Source of the DNA: Caldilineaceae bacterium
GTDB taxonomy: Bacteria; Chloroflexota; Anaerolineae; Caldilineales; Caldilineaceae
Assembly (NCBI GenBank): GCA_022827195.1
Contig: JAJDTL010000022.1
Location: 124,001-188,000, forward strand
Length of the DNA stretch: 64,000 bases
Direction: 5' to 3'
Below, piece by piece: positions 55,034-63,035 of this stretch. The position numbers and the translations under genes are program-made. Positions within the stretch are counted from its first letter, which is position 1; each line of letters starts with the position of its first letter. The notes beneath the pieces were generated by a model that saw only the letters and a list, made by a program, of their open reading frames with translations, was not told the origin of the DNA and did no database searches.

Positions 55034-55663
55034 CAATTGGCTCCTCTGACATTAGAGTTGCTGCTCTGAAGTGGTGACGAGCAACCGACCCCGCCTGCGG
55101 CGGAACAGGGCGATTGCCGCGCCCCAGCCTCCGCAACTCTGTGTAGGCATCGCTCCACGGCATCTCATGCCGCCTGTAGTTGCTCCTGCTTTTGCGCAAA
55201 CACTGCGCTGACTGACGACCCCCTTCTTGGCCCCCATCGCCAAGGTCACAGGCATCGGTGTTCTATGGGAAAAGCAATTGACTGGCATACATCTTGGCAA
55301 TGTTAGTTTCTGTCTAGCTCCTGCCCCCCTTAGCTTTCAGATTGACGCGGTTTCCTATTCCTCCCGGGGTTTGCCACACCTCTCTATCTCTCATGCGGCT
55401 GCCGCATTCCAGCGACACCAATGACCGCCTCTCAGTCAACTGCAGAAAAGAAAAATGCCCCGAAAGCGAAGTCGTTCACACTCTCTCATCCTTTTGTGCC
55501 CGTTGCCGCGATCCCCCGGGACGAAATAGCGCCGGGCGACGGAGAGCGGAATGGCGGAGCGGTGAGGGGGGCCCCATGGCCCTGACATGGCTCTCAAAGC
55601 ATTGTCAGCTCAGGCGTTGAGAGCTTCTGCGCCAAGTCCGGAAAGAGATTGCCGGGGTGTACT
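55034..55663. other. 630-bp gap without a supported gene
   Basis: Frames of up to about 90 codons occur but none has a ribosome site or a recognisable product. A possible leader hairpin (GTTGC... at 55057 pairing with GCAAC at 55081-55085) lies 25-50 bp before the PhyH start. A bulged inverted repeat TTGCCGG/CCGGCAA (55649-55683) overlaps the end of the next gene row and might terminate it. No consensus promoter was seen. Confidence 0.4.
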
Positions 55664-56908
55664 TCACGAACCCCAACCGGCAAAGAAACTTTCCATATCG
55701 AGATCGGCAGGCAACTCGTTGAAGTGGTAGCGCATAGGCTCCGAGAGTAGGCCGGGGGCGAATTTCTCCTCATCTGCCTGGAGCCTGGCGTCAAGCGTCT
55801 CGAAGCGTTCCCACAGCACCTGCGATTCCTCCTGTGAGAATCGCTCGGCGAACTGCGGCCCCCAGTTCAGGCTGTTTGGGTGCGCCCTAGTCAGCCAAGG
55901 GCGCAGGCCCGGCGGAACATCCTCAAGGCGACGATCGCTCGACCCTGCGCCGAAGTCGGCGCATTTCAGGATGTTGATGAGATGAGCCGCTTTGGACAGG
56001 AAGATCGTCAGCAAAAGCTGGCCATTTTCACCGATCCCCGGTTGGAGCTTTTTGAGGTTTTCCTGGTAGGCTGCGGCATCCTTGCGCATGGCGGCCCGCA
56101 GAGCTGATTCTGTAAGATTTTGCATGCTTTGACTGCGATCGACCCAGCGTTCAAAAGTCGCCTGGGCTGCGCCAGAAAGGTGCCTGGTGTAGCTCAAATC
56201 CTGGTAGCATGTAAAGATAGCATAGGTTCCATGAATGGTACGGCGCAACTTGCTGCTGTAGTTGCTGCCCCAGTGAAGAATGCCAGGGCTTACATATACA
56301 ACGCCGTCACCTGCCTTCAGTTCCGCCGCGACCCCGCCCGGCAAGGGCGCCCGTGGATTCGCCAACATTAAGCGGTCTTCTTCTTCAGTGTTCATCCGAT
56401 GATGGCTACCCGGGATCACCCACAGCACATCGTCGTCGTAGAGCGCAATATTCCATTGTAAGTGTCTGGGTCCGTTCTCCTGAAGGTCCTTCACGTAGCC
56501 TTCCAGCGGGGCCGTATCGATTGGATGGATATCGCGGTGCCATTTGGCGGGCCCGTGGTCCCGCACCGGGCTGCACAGCAAGAACATCTCACTGTGGGCT
56601 GTTTCAGGCATGTTCAGCAGTCGGCTGCTGACACCGTGTGTGTTTTCGTGCAGCCAGAAATCGATAACGCTGGCCGTTTTTCCGTCGATCAGTTCCGGCG
56701 TATCGTGGAGCCTTAACCTTGGCTGCGGCGCGGTTTCCCAGACACCGCCCGGTGGATCACCGGGCTGGCGTTCGCGTGCCCAGACCGCCTTTTGCCGCTC
56801 GACCAGGATTTCGTAGCTTGTGCGCAAGTTTTCCAGCATGCCCGGCGGAATGACGTTGCGCAGGATCAGGAATCCCTGCTCCAAGAACTGCTGGCGATTG
56901 ATCTTCAT
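55664..56908 (-). CDS. Long PhyH family oxygenase
   Basis: At 414 residues this is about 100 longer than the other PhyH proteins. The triad is H124 and D126 in KWHRDIHP and distal H212 in ILHWGSN, with R222 or R223; LWVIPGSHHRMN is typical. The extra length is a C-terminal region from about residue 235 (RHLSGAAQATFERWVDRS onward) that is helix-rich and unrecognised. GGGAGGAGGAG precedes ATG at 56908. It follows the hydrolase-like gene by 16 bp and ends the paralogous importer operon. Confidence 0.9.
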   Translation of the reverse strand: MKINRQQFLEQGFLILRNVIPPGMLENLRTSYEILVERQKAVWARERQPGDPPGGVWETAPQPRLRLHDTPELIDGKTASVIDFWLHENTHGVSSRLLNMPETAHSEMFLLCSPVRDHGPAKWHRDIHPIDTAPLEGYVKDLQENGPRHLQWNIALYDDDVLWVIPGSHHRMNTEEEDRLMLANPRAPLPGGVAAELKAGDGVVYVSPGILHWGSNYSSKLRRTIHGTYAIFTCYQDLSYTRHLSGAAQATFERWVDRSQSMQNLTESALRAAMRKDAAAYQENLKKLQPGIGENGQLLLTIFLSKAAHLINILKCADFGAGSSDRRLEDVPPGLRPWLTRAHPNSLNWGPQFAERFSQEESQVLWERFETLDARLQADEEKFAPGLLSEPMRYHFNELPADLDMESFFAGWGS

Positions 56909-56924
56909 GTGCTCCTCCTCCCTA

Positions 56925-58016
56925 CTACCTTGATCGTGCCGCTGCGACGACCTCTTGAATAGCATTGGTTACCAGATTAGGTTGCTTCAGGAGAATATCG
57001 ATAAACGTACTCTGTTCAGCGACCAAAGGCTCCCCGTGCAAGGGCTGGCCCAAAGCCGCCATATCGCGCTGCATCTCCTGCCAGACGCGCTCCTCCTCCG
57101 CGGCCAGTTCGGCGTCGAGTCCACTCACGCGACCGCCGGGGATTCCGTGTGTGATGACAATCAACGGCACATTGGGCAGCCAGGAGGCAACGCCCGGTGA
57201 GAGCCGCCGCACCTGGGCCCGGCTCTCCTGCAACATTGTGCGCTGATTCTCTGCGGCCAATGTTGCGTAAACCTGCGCATTGTAGACCCAGAACTCTTTG
57301 GCGGGGGTGTGAGTTTCCGGCGGCAGCAGGTCAAACTCCGCCGGGAACTCGATCTGTCCGGCAATGCCGAGCAGACGCAGCAGGCCCAACCGGGCAAGCA
57401 GCCGGCGGGCAGCCAAGGCGTTAATGTTGGCGGCTTCGACTCGGCTCACGGGCTCGGGCATATGGGTCTCATATTCCGGGTGATCCGAGTCAATCAGCAC
57501 CAGGCCGGTTACATCGTCGGGGTGCAGCATCGCAAAGTGCTGCAAGTGCAACCCGCCCATCCCATGTCCGACCAGCACGTAGGGTGGTTCGACCTGGGCG
57601 CTACGGAGCAGCACGCGCAACTCGGTAACCATCTCAGTACTGCTGCGTCGAGACGGGCTAGGGTCACTCCAAGCGTAGCCGGCGCGATCGTAGGTACAGA
57701 TGCGCGTAAAGGCAGCGACCTCCGGCTGCACCAGACTCCAGTACAGCGAGCCGCCTTGCGAGGCGGCGTTTACAATGACCGTCGGGCTGCCTTCGCCCAT
57801 GCAGTTCAGATGCAGATTGTACCCGCCAACGTCAATAAGTGTGCCTGGGGGCGGAAAGCTCTGGTAGACGCGTGACTCGACGCTGCCTTCATAAACAAAA
57901 CCTATTGCCCCCAAGATCAGGAGCAAAACAATCAGCCCAGTGAGGATGCGCGTGATTTGCCGGCGCAAACCACCCCGACCGCGCGGTGCGTTCGTCTGCT
58001 GTGTCTGGCGCAGCAT
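56925..58016 (-). CDS. Alpha/beta hydrolase-fold protein lacking catalytic Ser and His
   Basis: The 363-residue protein has an N-terminal membrane anchor (residues 21-41, ITRILTGLIVLLLILGAIGF) and then an alpha/beta hydrolase domain with CTYDRAGYAWSDPSPS. The nucleophile elbow reads GHGMGG at residues 150-155, with glycine where serine is needed, and the usual C-terminal SGH reads STF (336-338). It is otherwise intact in frame, so it may be a membrane-anchored binding or scaffold protein. It lies between the IolE-like and long PhyH genes. Confidence 0.85.
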   Translation of the reverse strand: MLRQTQQTNAPRGRGGLRRQITRILTGLIVLLLILGAIGFVYEGSVESRVYQSFPPPGTLIDVGGYNLHLNCMGEGSPTVIVNAASQGGSLYWSLVQPEVAAFTRICTYDRAGYAWSDPSPSRRSSTEMVTELRVLLRSAQVEPPYVLVGHGMGGLHLQHFAMLHPDDVTGLVLIDSDHPEYETHMPEPVSRVEAANINALAARRLLARLGLLRLLGIAGQIEFPAEFDLLPPETHTPAKEFWVYNAQVYATLAAENQRTMLQESRAQVRRLSPGVASWLPNVPLIVITHGIPGGRVSGLDAELAAEEERVWQEMQRDMAALGQPLHGEPLVAEQSTFIDILLKQPNLVTNAIQEVVAAARSR

Positions 58017-58061
58017 GTTCAATCCCAACCTTGGTTATTGCTCTGTTCTCAATGCGTACAC

Positions 58062-58949
58062 CTATCCGAGGCCGATCTGCTTGAAGTAGGCGCGTGTCCG
58101 TTTGGCAATAGGCAGTGGGCTGTCGAACGGCGCCGGGTACATGTCCTGTTCCACAATCGCAAAGCCGTCGTAACTCATCTCGGCCAACAGGTCGCGCAAG
58201 GCTGGGAAGTCCACGGCTCCCCGCCACGGCTCGCAGAAATAGCCCTGAGCGGTCGTAACTGCGATTGGGAGGTCTTTGTGCTGTAGCTCTTTCCGCATTT
58301 CCGGATCGATGCTTTTGAAGTGAAGGTACTCAAGCCGTTGCTGGTGTTTTCGGATGAAGGCCACCGGGTCAGCACCGCGGTAGGCATGATGGCCCGTGTC
58401 CAACGCAAGACCGATAAGCTCCGGGTCGGTTTCGTCCAGAAACCTGTCGATCTGGTGTTCATATTCGACATGCGTCTCGGCGTGCGGATGGAAGACCGTG
58501 CGCAGGCCGAACGTCTGCCTGGCGAGGCTGGCGATGGCATGGCTCGCGTCGATCAGAACATTCCAGGGTTTTTCGTCGAGGGTAGGCGCGGCAATTGGTT
58601 TGCCAGAATGCTGATCGGTATAGAGGTCATCGATCAGCACGAGGAATTCGGCGCCCAGGCCGGCCAGCAGCTCACCCAGGTTGTGAACAATTTTTTTGAT
58701 CTCCGGCCATGCATTGGTGTCTTCCATGGTGGGCATGATGACTGCGCCGGTCAACTTGAGATTGCGCTGGCGCAGTTCTCGCTCCAGCGTGCTTCGATCG
58801 GTAGGCAGATAGCCGTATGGACCGAGCTCGGTCCACGAATAGCCGGCTTCGGCGACCTCGTCCAGGTAGCGAGACCAAGGCGTCTGTTTGGGATCGCAGG
58901 GGAACGATACGCCCCAGGCGGCGGGCGCGCTACCAAGTCGGATATTCAT
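58062..58949 (-). CDS. Sugar phosphate isomerase/epimerase, IolE-like TIM barrel
   Basis: This 295-residue paralogue of 770-1657 shares WGVSFPCDPKQTPW, TELGPYGYLPTD, FHPHAETHVEY and LDTGHHAYRGADPVAFI, and the ending MYPAPFDSPLPIAKRTRAYF. The conserved E, D and H residues give a metal-dependent isomerase or dehydratase. ATG at 58949 is three bases after the GH127 stop. Its neighbours in both operons (MalF/MalG upstream, PhyH downstream) mark an ancestral unit. Confidence 0.88.
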   Translation of the reverse strand: MNIRLGSAPAAWGVSFPCDPKQTPWSRYLDEVAEAGYSWTELGPYGYLPTDRSTLERELRQRNLKLTGAVIMPTMEDTNAWPEIKKIVHNLGELLAGLGAEFLVLIDDLYTDQHSGKPIAAPTLDEKPWNVLIDASHAIASLARQTFGLRTVFHPHAETHVEYEHQIDRFLDETDPELIGLALDTGHHAYRGADPVAFIRKHQQRLEYLHFKSIDPEMRKELQHKDLPIAVTTAQGYFCEPWRGAVDFPALRDLLAEMSYDGFAIVEQDMYPAPFDSPLPIAKRTRAYFKQIGLG

Positions 58950-58951
58950 TT

Positions 58952-60817
58952 TCAAGTCCACTTGGACCACAAATCTATCTGCTCATTGGAAACAAAACGT
59001 TCGATCTTGCGCCATCGTGTGCTGTTGACGCGATAGTGAGCCCGCTGATACAACGGACAGTACTGCCCCGGTGGATCAATCGCCACCACGTCGTTCCCTT
59101 TCCGAACCAGCGTGTATCGCTCCTTCTCGATGTAGACCCTGTCGACGCGCTCGCTGATTGGGAAGGTCAGGGTCGCCACATCGTGCGGCTTCACGGCCCC
59201 GACCCCGGCGTAGCGCCCCTGCCAGTTTATCGTCCGCGCCGCGCCGTTCACCTGCACCTGAGCTTCGGCTGGCTGCACCCACTCCGGTATCCGCATCCAC
59301 AGCTCCACAGGCTGCTTGACACGTACATCCACCTGCCCGACGTAGGGAATGTGGCTGTCCACGTCCGCCCACGGGGAGGCCCGATTGAGCAGGAGATTTA
59401 CCCGCAACTGACCATTGTCATGCTGCAGCATACGGTCCCACAGGAAGTAGAGCACTCGCGACCCTCTATAGGTGCAGCAGTGCATGATTCCTGGCCCGGC
59501 TCCGACATACCAGTCATTGGCCGTTGGCCAGCCGGCAAACGCGCCCAGGTTGCGCTCCGCGACCCGTTCCGTGGTCTGGTAGGTCTCGTCAATCACAGAG
59601 CGAGGGATATCCCTTTGTTGTTCCCACTTAAGCCCGGCGCCGGGAATGCGCTCAATCCAGTCGGTGCGCATCAACTGTCCTTCGGCGAGCATATTGCGGG
59701 TCCAGCGGTCGGCTTCGTCCCAGTAGTCCCCAACTCCCGCTTCGGTCAGTTTGAGCGCCAGCATGATCATATAGGCCACTTCGCAGATTTCCGAGTGCTC
59801 GAACTGCGGGGTGTCAATGTTCTCGGGGAAGTATCCGATCAGCGTGTCCCCATGCTTCATTCCATACTGAAACCCTTTGTGGGCGTACTCGACCATCTCC
59901 TGGTCGCCGCTGAGCATGCCGTATTCCAACATGCCTACGACACCGACGAGATGGTGGACAAAGTGGGCCTTTGGGTCTCCACCGGGGGAGTCAGGCAGGA
60001 AAGATCCGTCCGCAGCATAGTACTGGCCGTGGTCCTTCAGGTAACGGCAAAGTTTGCCGGCCAACTCCAAAGCCGGATCGTAGCCGAGAACACGGTAGAC
60101 TTTGGCCAGCCCCTGGATCAGCCAGCCCACGAGGCTGGCGTGGAGGCCGGTGGGCATCTCCTCATTGGGGTCGGTCGGCTGGCCCGGCGCCAGAACCAAT
60201 GGGAAATAGGCATACTCATCGCGTTCGATGGCTCGCGCCGCCAATCCGTCGACCACCCGCTTGAGCGTTTCCTCCCAGATGCCGCTGCCATCGCGCAAGT
60301 GATACAGTGCCATCGCGCTCCACAGGGGGCCGATGTAATATGGGTTGGCAAAATGATCGGTGTCGGCGCTGCCAAACATGTCATTGATGCGCGCCCAGGG
60401 CCGGCCGCGGGTAGGAACGTAGATCACGCCATCCGGCCCCTCCATATGAAGTAGCACCTCCATCCAGCGCCGCTCCACCTGCTCATTCTGTTTAGAACCG
60501 CTGACCAGCCGCATCAAGGGCAGCGCCTCCATAAATTCTGGCTGCACCGACGAGAAATCACACCAGTCGTGGTACATCATGGCCGGGTTGTGCGCAAAGA
60601 ATACGAGCCAATAGACCTCGTAGTCGGCCTCGGGATCGGTGGGCCCGGTCAGCCCGTTGATCGCCAGCGCGGCCCGCTCCTGCAGGTCAAGCGTGTCCGG
60701 AACGAGCGCCTCATAACGTTCTCCCTCATAGGGTGGCAGGTCAAACTCCGGGATTTCGTCGCGAATGTATCGGATAGGATCGCCTCGCTTCCATTCCGAA
60801 TTGCGCTTGTCGCCCAT
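58952..60817 (-). CDS. GH127-like beta-L-arabinofuranosidase family protein (DUF1680)
   Basis: The 621-residue protein has the (alpha/alpha)6-barrel and C-terminal beta-sandwich layout of GH127: GLHASLVGWLIQGLAKVYRV, SEICEVAYMI, and the cysteine motif MHCCTYRG at 445-452, where a cysteine acts as nucleophile in characterised members, followed by VELWMRIPEW. No signal peptide, so intracellular. The ATG at 60817 has GGAGAG upstream at a long distance of 13 bases. The gene is 257 bp from the MalG gene, a gap with short inverted repeats. Real substrate may differ from arabinofuranosides. Confidence 0.8.
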   Translation of the reverse strand: MGDKRNSEWKRGDPIRYIRDEIPEFDLPPYEGERYEALVPDTLDLQERAALAINGLTGPTDPEADYEVYWLVFFAHNPAMMYHDWCDFSSVQPEFMEALPLMRLVSGSKQNEQVERRWMEVLLHMEGPDGVIYVPTRGRPWARINDMFGSADTDHFANPYYIGPLWSAMALYHLRDGSGIWEETLKRVVDGLAARAIERDEYAYFPLVLAPGQPTDPNEEMPTGLHASLVGWLIQGLAKVYRVLGYDPALELAGKLCRYLKDHGQYYAADGSFLPDSPGGDPKAHFVHHLVGVVGMLEYGMLSGDQEMVEYAHKGFQYGMKHGDTLIGYFPENIDTPQFEHSEICEVAYMIMLALKLTEAGVGDYWDEADRWTRNMLAEGQLMRTDWIERIPGAGLKWEQQRDIPRSVIDETYQTTERVAERNLGAFAGWPTANDWYVGAGPGIMHCCTYRGSRVLYFLWDRMLQHDNGQLRVNLLLNRASPWADVDSHIPYVGQVDVRVKQPVELWMRIPEWVQPAEAQVQVNGAARTINWQGRYAGVGAVKPHDVATLTFPISERVDRVYIEKERYTLVRKGNDVVAIDPPGQYCPLYQRAHYRVNSTRWRKIERFVSNEQIDLWSKWT

Positions 60818-60896
60818 TGTAGTTTTGACTCTCCTTTCGTGAGGTTCCAACTGATTGGCCTACAGAGCTTACCGTCGGGCAACTCCGTGCCGAGGG

Positions 60897-60913
60897 GGCA
60901 ACCTGAGGTTGCC
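60897..60913. repeat. Small hairpin in the permease-GH127 gap
   Basis: GGCAACC and GGTTGCC pair around a TGA loop. It lies in the 257-bp gap after the MalG gene and before GH127, where further weak inverted repeats (CCGAA/TTCGG near 60933, TCAGCCAT/ATGGGCTGA near 60997) also occur. A mild attenuator or processing site is possible. Confidence 0.45.
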
Positions 60914-61074
60914 GAGAGGAGCGGCGGCGCCCTGCCGAAGTTAATTTCGGCGTGCCGACCGTTGGGGCAGACTACAAAACAAGCCCTCGCCGGGATCAGC
61001 CATCATTAGATGGGCTGAAGCCCCGTGAACCGCTGGTCCACTTTGCAAGCAGCCTGGCTGATCGGCGCACCCAA

Positions 61075-61995
61075 TCAGCCTTTGACGCCGGTGATGACGA
61101 CGCCTTGGATGAAGCGGCGCTGGAGGAAGAAGAAGACCATCACCGGTGGAATGGTCAGGACAGTGGACATCACCATCAGTTCCGGCCAGGTGGCCTCTCG
61201 GTAGGTCGCGTCGGTGTCGAACTGCCATTGCCGCAGAGCGACAGCCAGAGTCATCTTATCCGGCGTGTTCAAGTAAATGAGCGGCGCCAGGAAGTCGTTC
61301 CACTCCCACATGAATGTGAAGATGGCCAAGGTGCCGATGGCGGGCAGGGACTGGGGCAGGATGACCTGCCAGAGTGTAGAAAAGTACCCGCAGCCGTCGA
61401 TGCGCGCCGCCTCGTCAATTTCGTTGTTGAGGGTCCTGAAGAATTGACGCAGCATGAAAATGAAAAAGGCCCCACCGCCAAACCAGTTGGGCACGACAAT
61501 GGGTAGAACTGTGTTTAGCCAGTCCAGGTGGCGAAAGATGAGATACTGAGGGATCAGAACGACGTGATAGGGAATCATCATCGTCGCCAGCACGATGATA
61601 AACAGAGCGCCGCGCCCGGGAAAGCGCAGGCGGGCAAACCCATAGGCCACCAGCGAGGCGGTCAGCACGCGCCCGACGAGCACGCCTACGACAATGGTCA
61701 TCGTGTTCTTCAACCCCACCCAGAAGGGGAATTTGGCCAAAGCTTCGGCATAGTTGCTCCAAAGCAGGGGACGCGGGAAAAAGGTGGGCGGCACGGTGAA
61801 GACCTGCTCAACCGGCTTGAGTGAACCGCCCACCAGCCAGACCACGGGCAGCATGAAGAGCACCACGCCCACTGCCAATACCAGGTAGAGGAAACCGCGC
61901 ACCAACAATGTGGCAGCCTGACGCCTTAGTAGTTCAGCCCTGGCTCCTGGATCCTGGACAGGTCCTGTAACGGAGCTAGCGGCAATATCGCTCAC
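61075..61995 (-). CDS. Carbohydrate ABC transporter permease, MalG type
   Basis: The 306-residue CUT1 membrane subunit has the EAA loop DEAARIDGCGYF then VILPQSLPAIG and the ending FIQGVVITGVKG. The start codon is GTG at 61995, supported by GGAGAAG eight bases upstream and a MalF stop just before. Over much of its length it parallels the MalG at 2847-3767 (LVAYGFARLRFPGRGALF, GGGAFFIFMLRQFF). Confidence 0.94.
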   Translation of the reverse strand: MSDIAASSVTGPVQDPGARAELLRRQAATLLVRGFLYLVLAVGVVLFMLPVVWLVGGSLKPVEQVFTVPPTFFPRPLLWSNYAEALAKFPFWVGLKNTMTIVVGVLVGRVLTASLVAYGFARLRFPGRGALFIIVLATMMIPYHVVLIPQYLIFRHLDWLNTVLPIVVPNWFGGGAFFIFMLRQFFRTLNNEIDEAARIDGCGYFSTLWQVILPQSLPAIGTLAIFTFMWEWNDFLAPLIYLNTPDKMTLAVALRQWQFDTDATYREATWPELMVMSTVLTIPPVMVFFFLQRRFIQGVVITGVKG

Positions 61996-61998
61996 GTC

Positions 61999-62922
61999 TT
62001 ACTCTTCTCCATAATAGACCCAGCGCGCGGAAGACTTAAGGACAAGGATGGTCAGGCTAAGGATGATGATGAAGAGGAACCAGGCCAAGGCGGCCGCGTA
62101 TCCCATCTGAAACTGTTCCCATCCCCTGCGATAGAGATAGAGCACATAGAATAGGGTCGAGTTTACCGGGCCGCCTTCGGTGACGATCAGGGCGCTGGTA
62201 AAGATCTGGAAGGAGCCGATAATGCCGACAATGAGACTGAAGAGAATGACCGGGGAGGTCATGGGCAGGGTGATGTGGCGGAAACGGTGCCAGGCATTGG
62301 CCCCATCCACCTTGCCCGCGTCGTAAAGCGCCGTGGGCACACCCTGCAAGGCGGAAAGAAAGAGGATCAGCCCAGCACCCGCCCCCCACAGATGCAGCAC
62401 CATCAAGGTCGGCAGCGCCCACTCCGTCGAGCCGTACCAATTGGGTGGGTGTTTGATGCCGACGGTCTTGAGAAGACTGTCAGCCAAACCGAAGTCATGG
62501 GCGAACACATACGAAAAGAGATAGGCCGCGGCCAGGCCGGGGACCACCGCCGGCAGGTAGAAGCCGGTGCGCCAGTAGGAGAGGCCTTTAACCTTCTGGT
62601 TGAGCAAGACGGCCATACCGTAGCCGATGGCTGTGCTCAAGGGTACCGTCACAATCGTAAAGATGATTGTAACCTTCAATGACTGCCAGAAGAGTTTATC
62701 TCTGATGAACATCTTGACGAAGTTGTCGTGGCCGATGAACCGCGGCGGCGTCAGGATGTCGAAGTTTGTCAGAGAGTAGTAGGCGGCAGCAATCAGCGGC
62801 ACTATTCCAAAGAAGAGAAAGCCCAACACCCAGGGGGAGATGCTGATGTAGCCGGCGATCGCTTCCCGGCCGGCCAGAGTCTGCCACCAGTGGCTTCTTC
62901 TAGTCGTCACTTGACTTGCCAT
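61999..62922 (-). CDS. Carbohydrate ABC transporter permease, MalF type
   Basis: The 307-residue membrane subunit has an EAA-type loop YDAGKVDGANAWHRFRHITL followed by PMTSPVI, and ends YYGEE. ATG at 62922 is preferred; a TTG four codons upstream lacks a ribosome site. It parallels MalF at 3870-4802 (ISPWVLGFLFFGIVP versus IAPWVLGFIIFTAFP). It lies downstream of the binding-protein gene with a perfect hairpin between. Confidence 0.94.
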   Translation of the reverse strand: MASQVTTRRSHWWQTLAGREAIAGYISISPWVLGFLFFGIVPLIAAAYYSLTNFDILTPPRFIGHDNFVKMFIRDKLFWQSLKVTIIFTIVTVPLSTAIGYGMAVLLNQKVKGLSYWRTGFYLPAVVPGLAAAYLFSYVFAHDFGLADSLLKTVGIKHPPNWYGSTEWALPTLMVLHLWGAGAGLILFLSALQGVPTALYDAGKVDGANAWHRFRHITLPMTSPVILFSLIVGIIGSFQIFTSALIVTEGGPVNSTLFYVLYLYRRGWEQFQMGYAAALAWFLFIIILSLTILVLKSSARWVYYGEE

Positions 62923-62975
62923 CGTCAAAACCAAACCTTATCTATCGGTTGGAGGGCATGTCGGTACTAAACCGC

Positions 62976-63003
62976 CGGGCAGGGTTGATATCAACCCTGC
63001 CCG
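62976..63003 (-). terminator. Perfect hairpin after binding-protein gene
   Basis: CGGGCAGGGTTG and CAACCCTGCCCG form a perfect 12-bp stem around an ATAT loop, 32 bp after the binding-protein stop and before the MalF start. No T-run follows on the minus strand. Confidence 0.8.
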
Positions 63004-63035
63004 CGCGTTAACGACGCTCACTTATCCAATATGGC

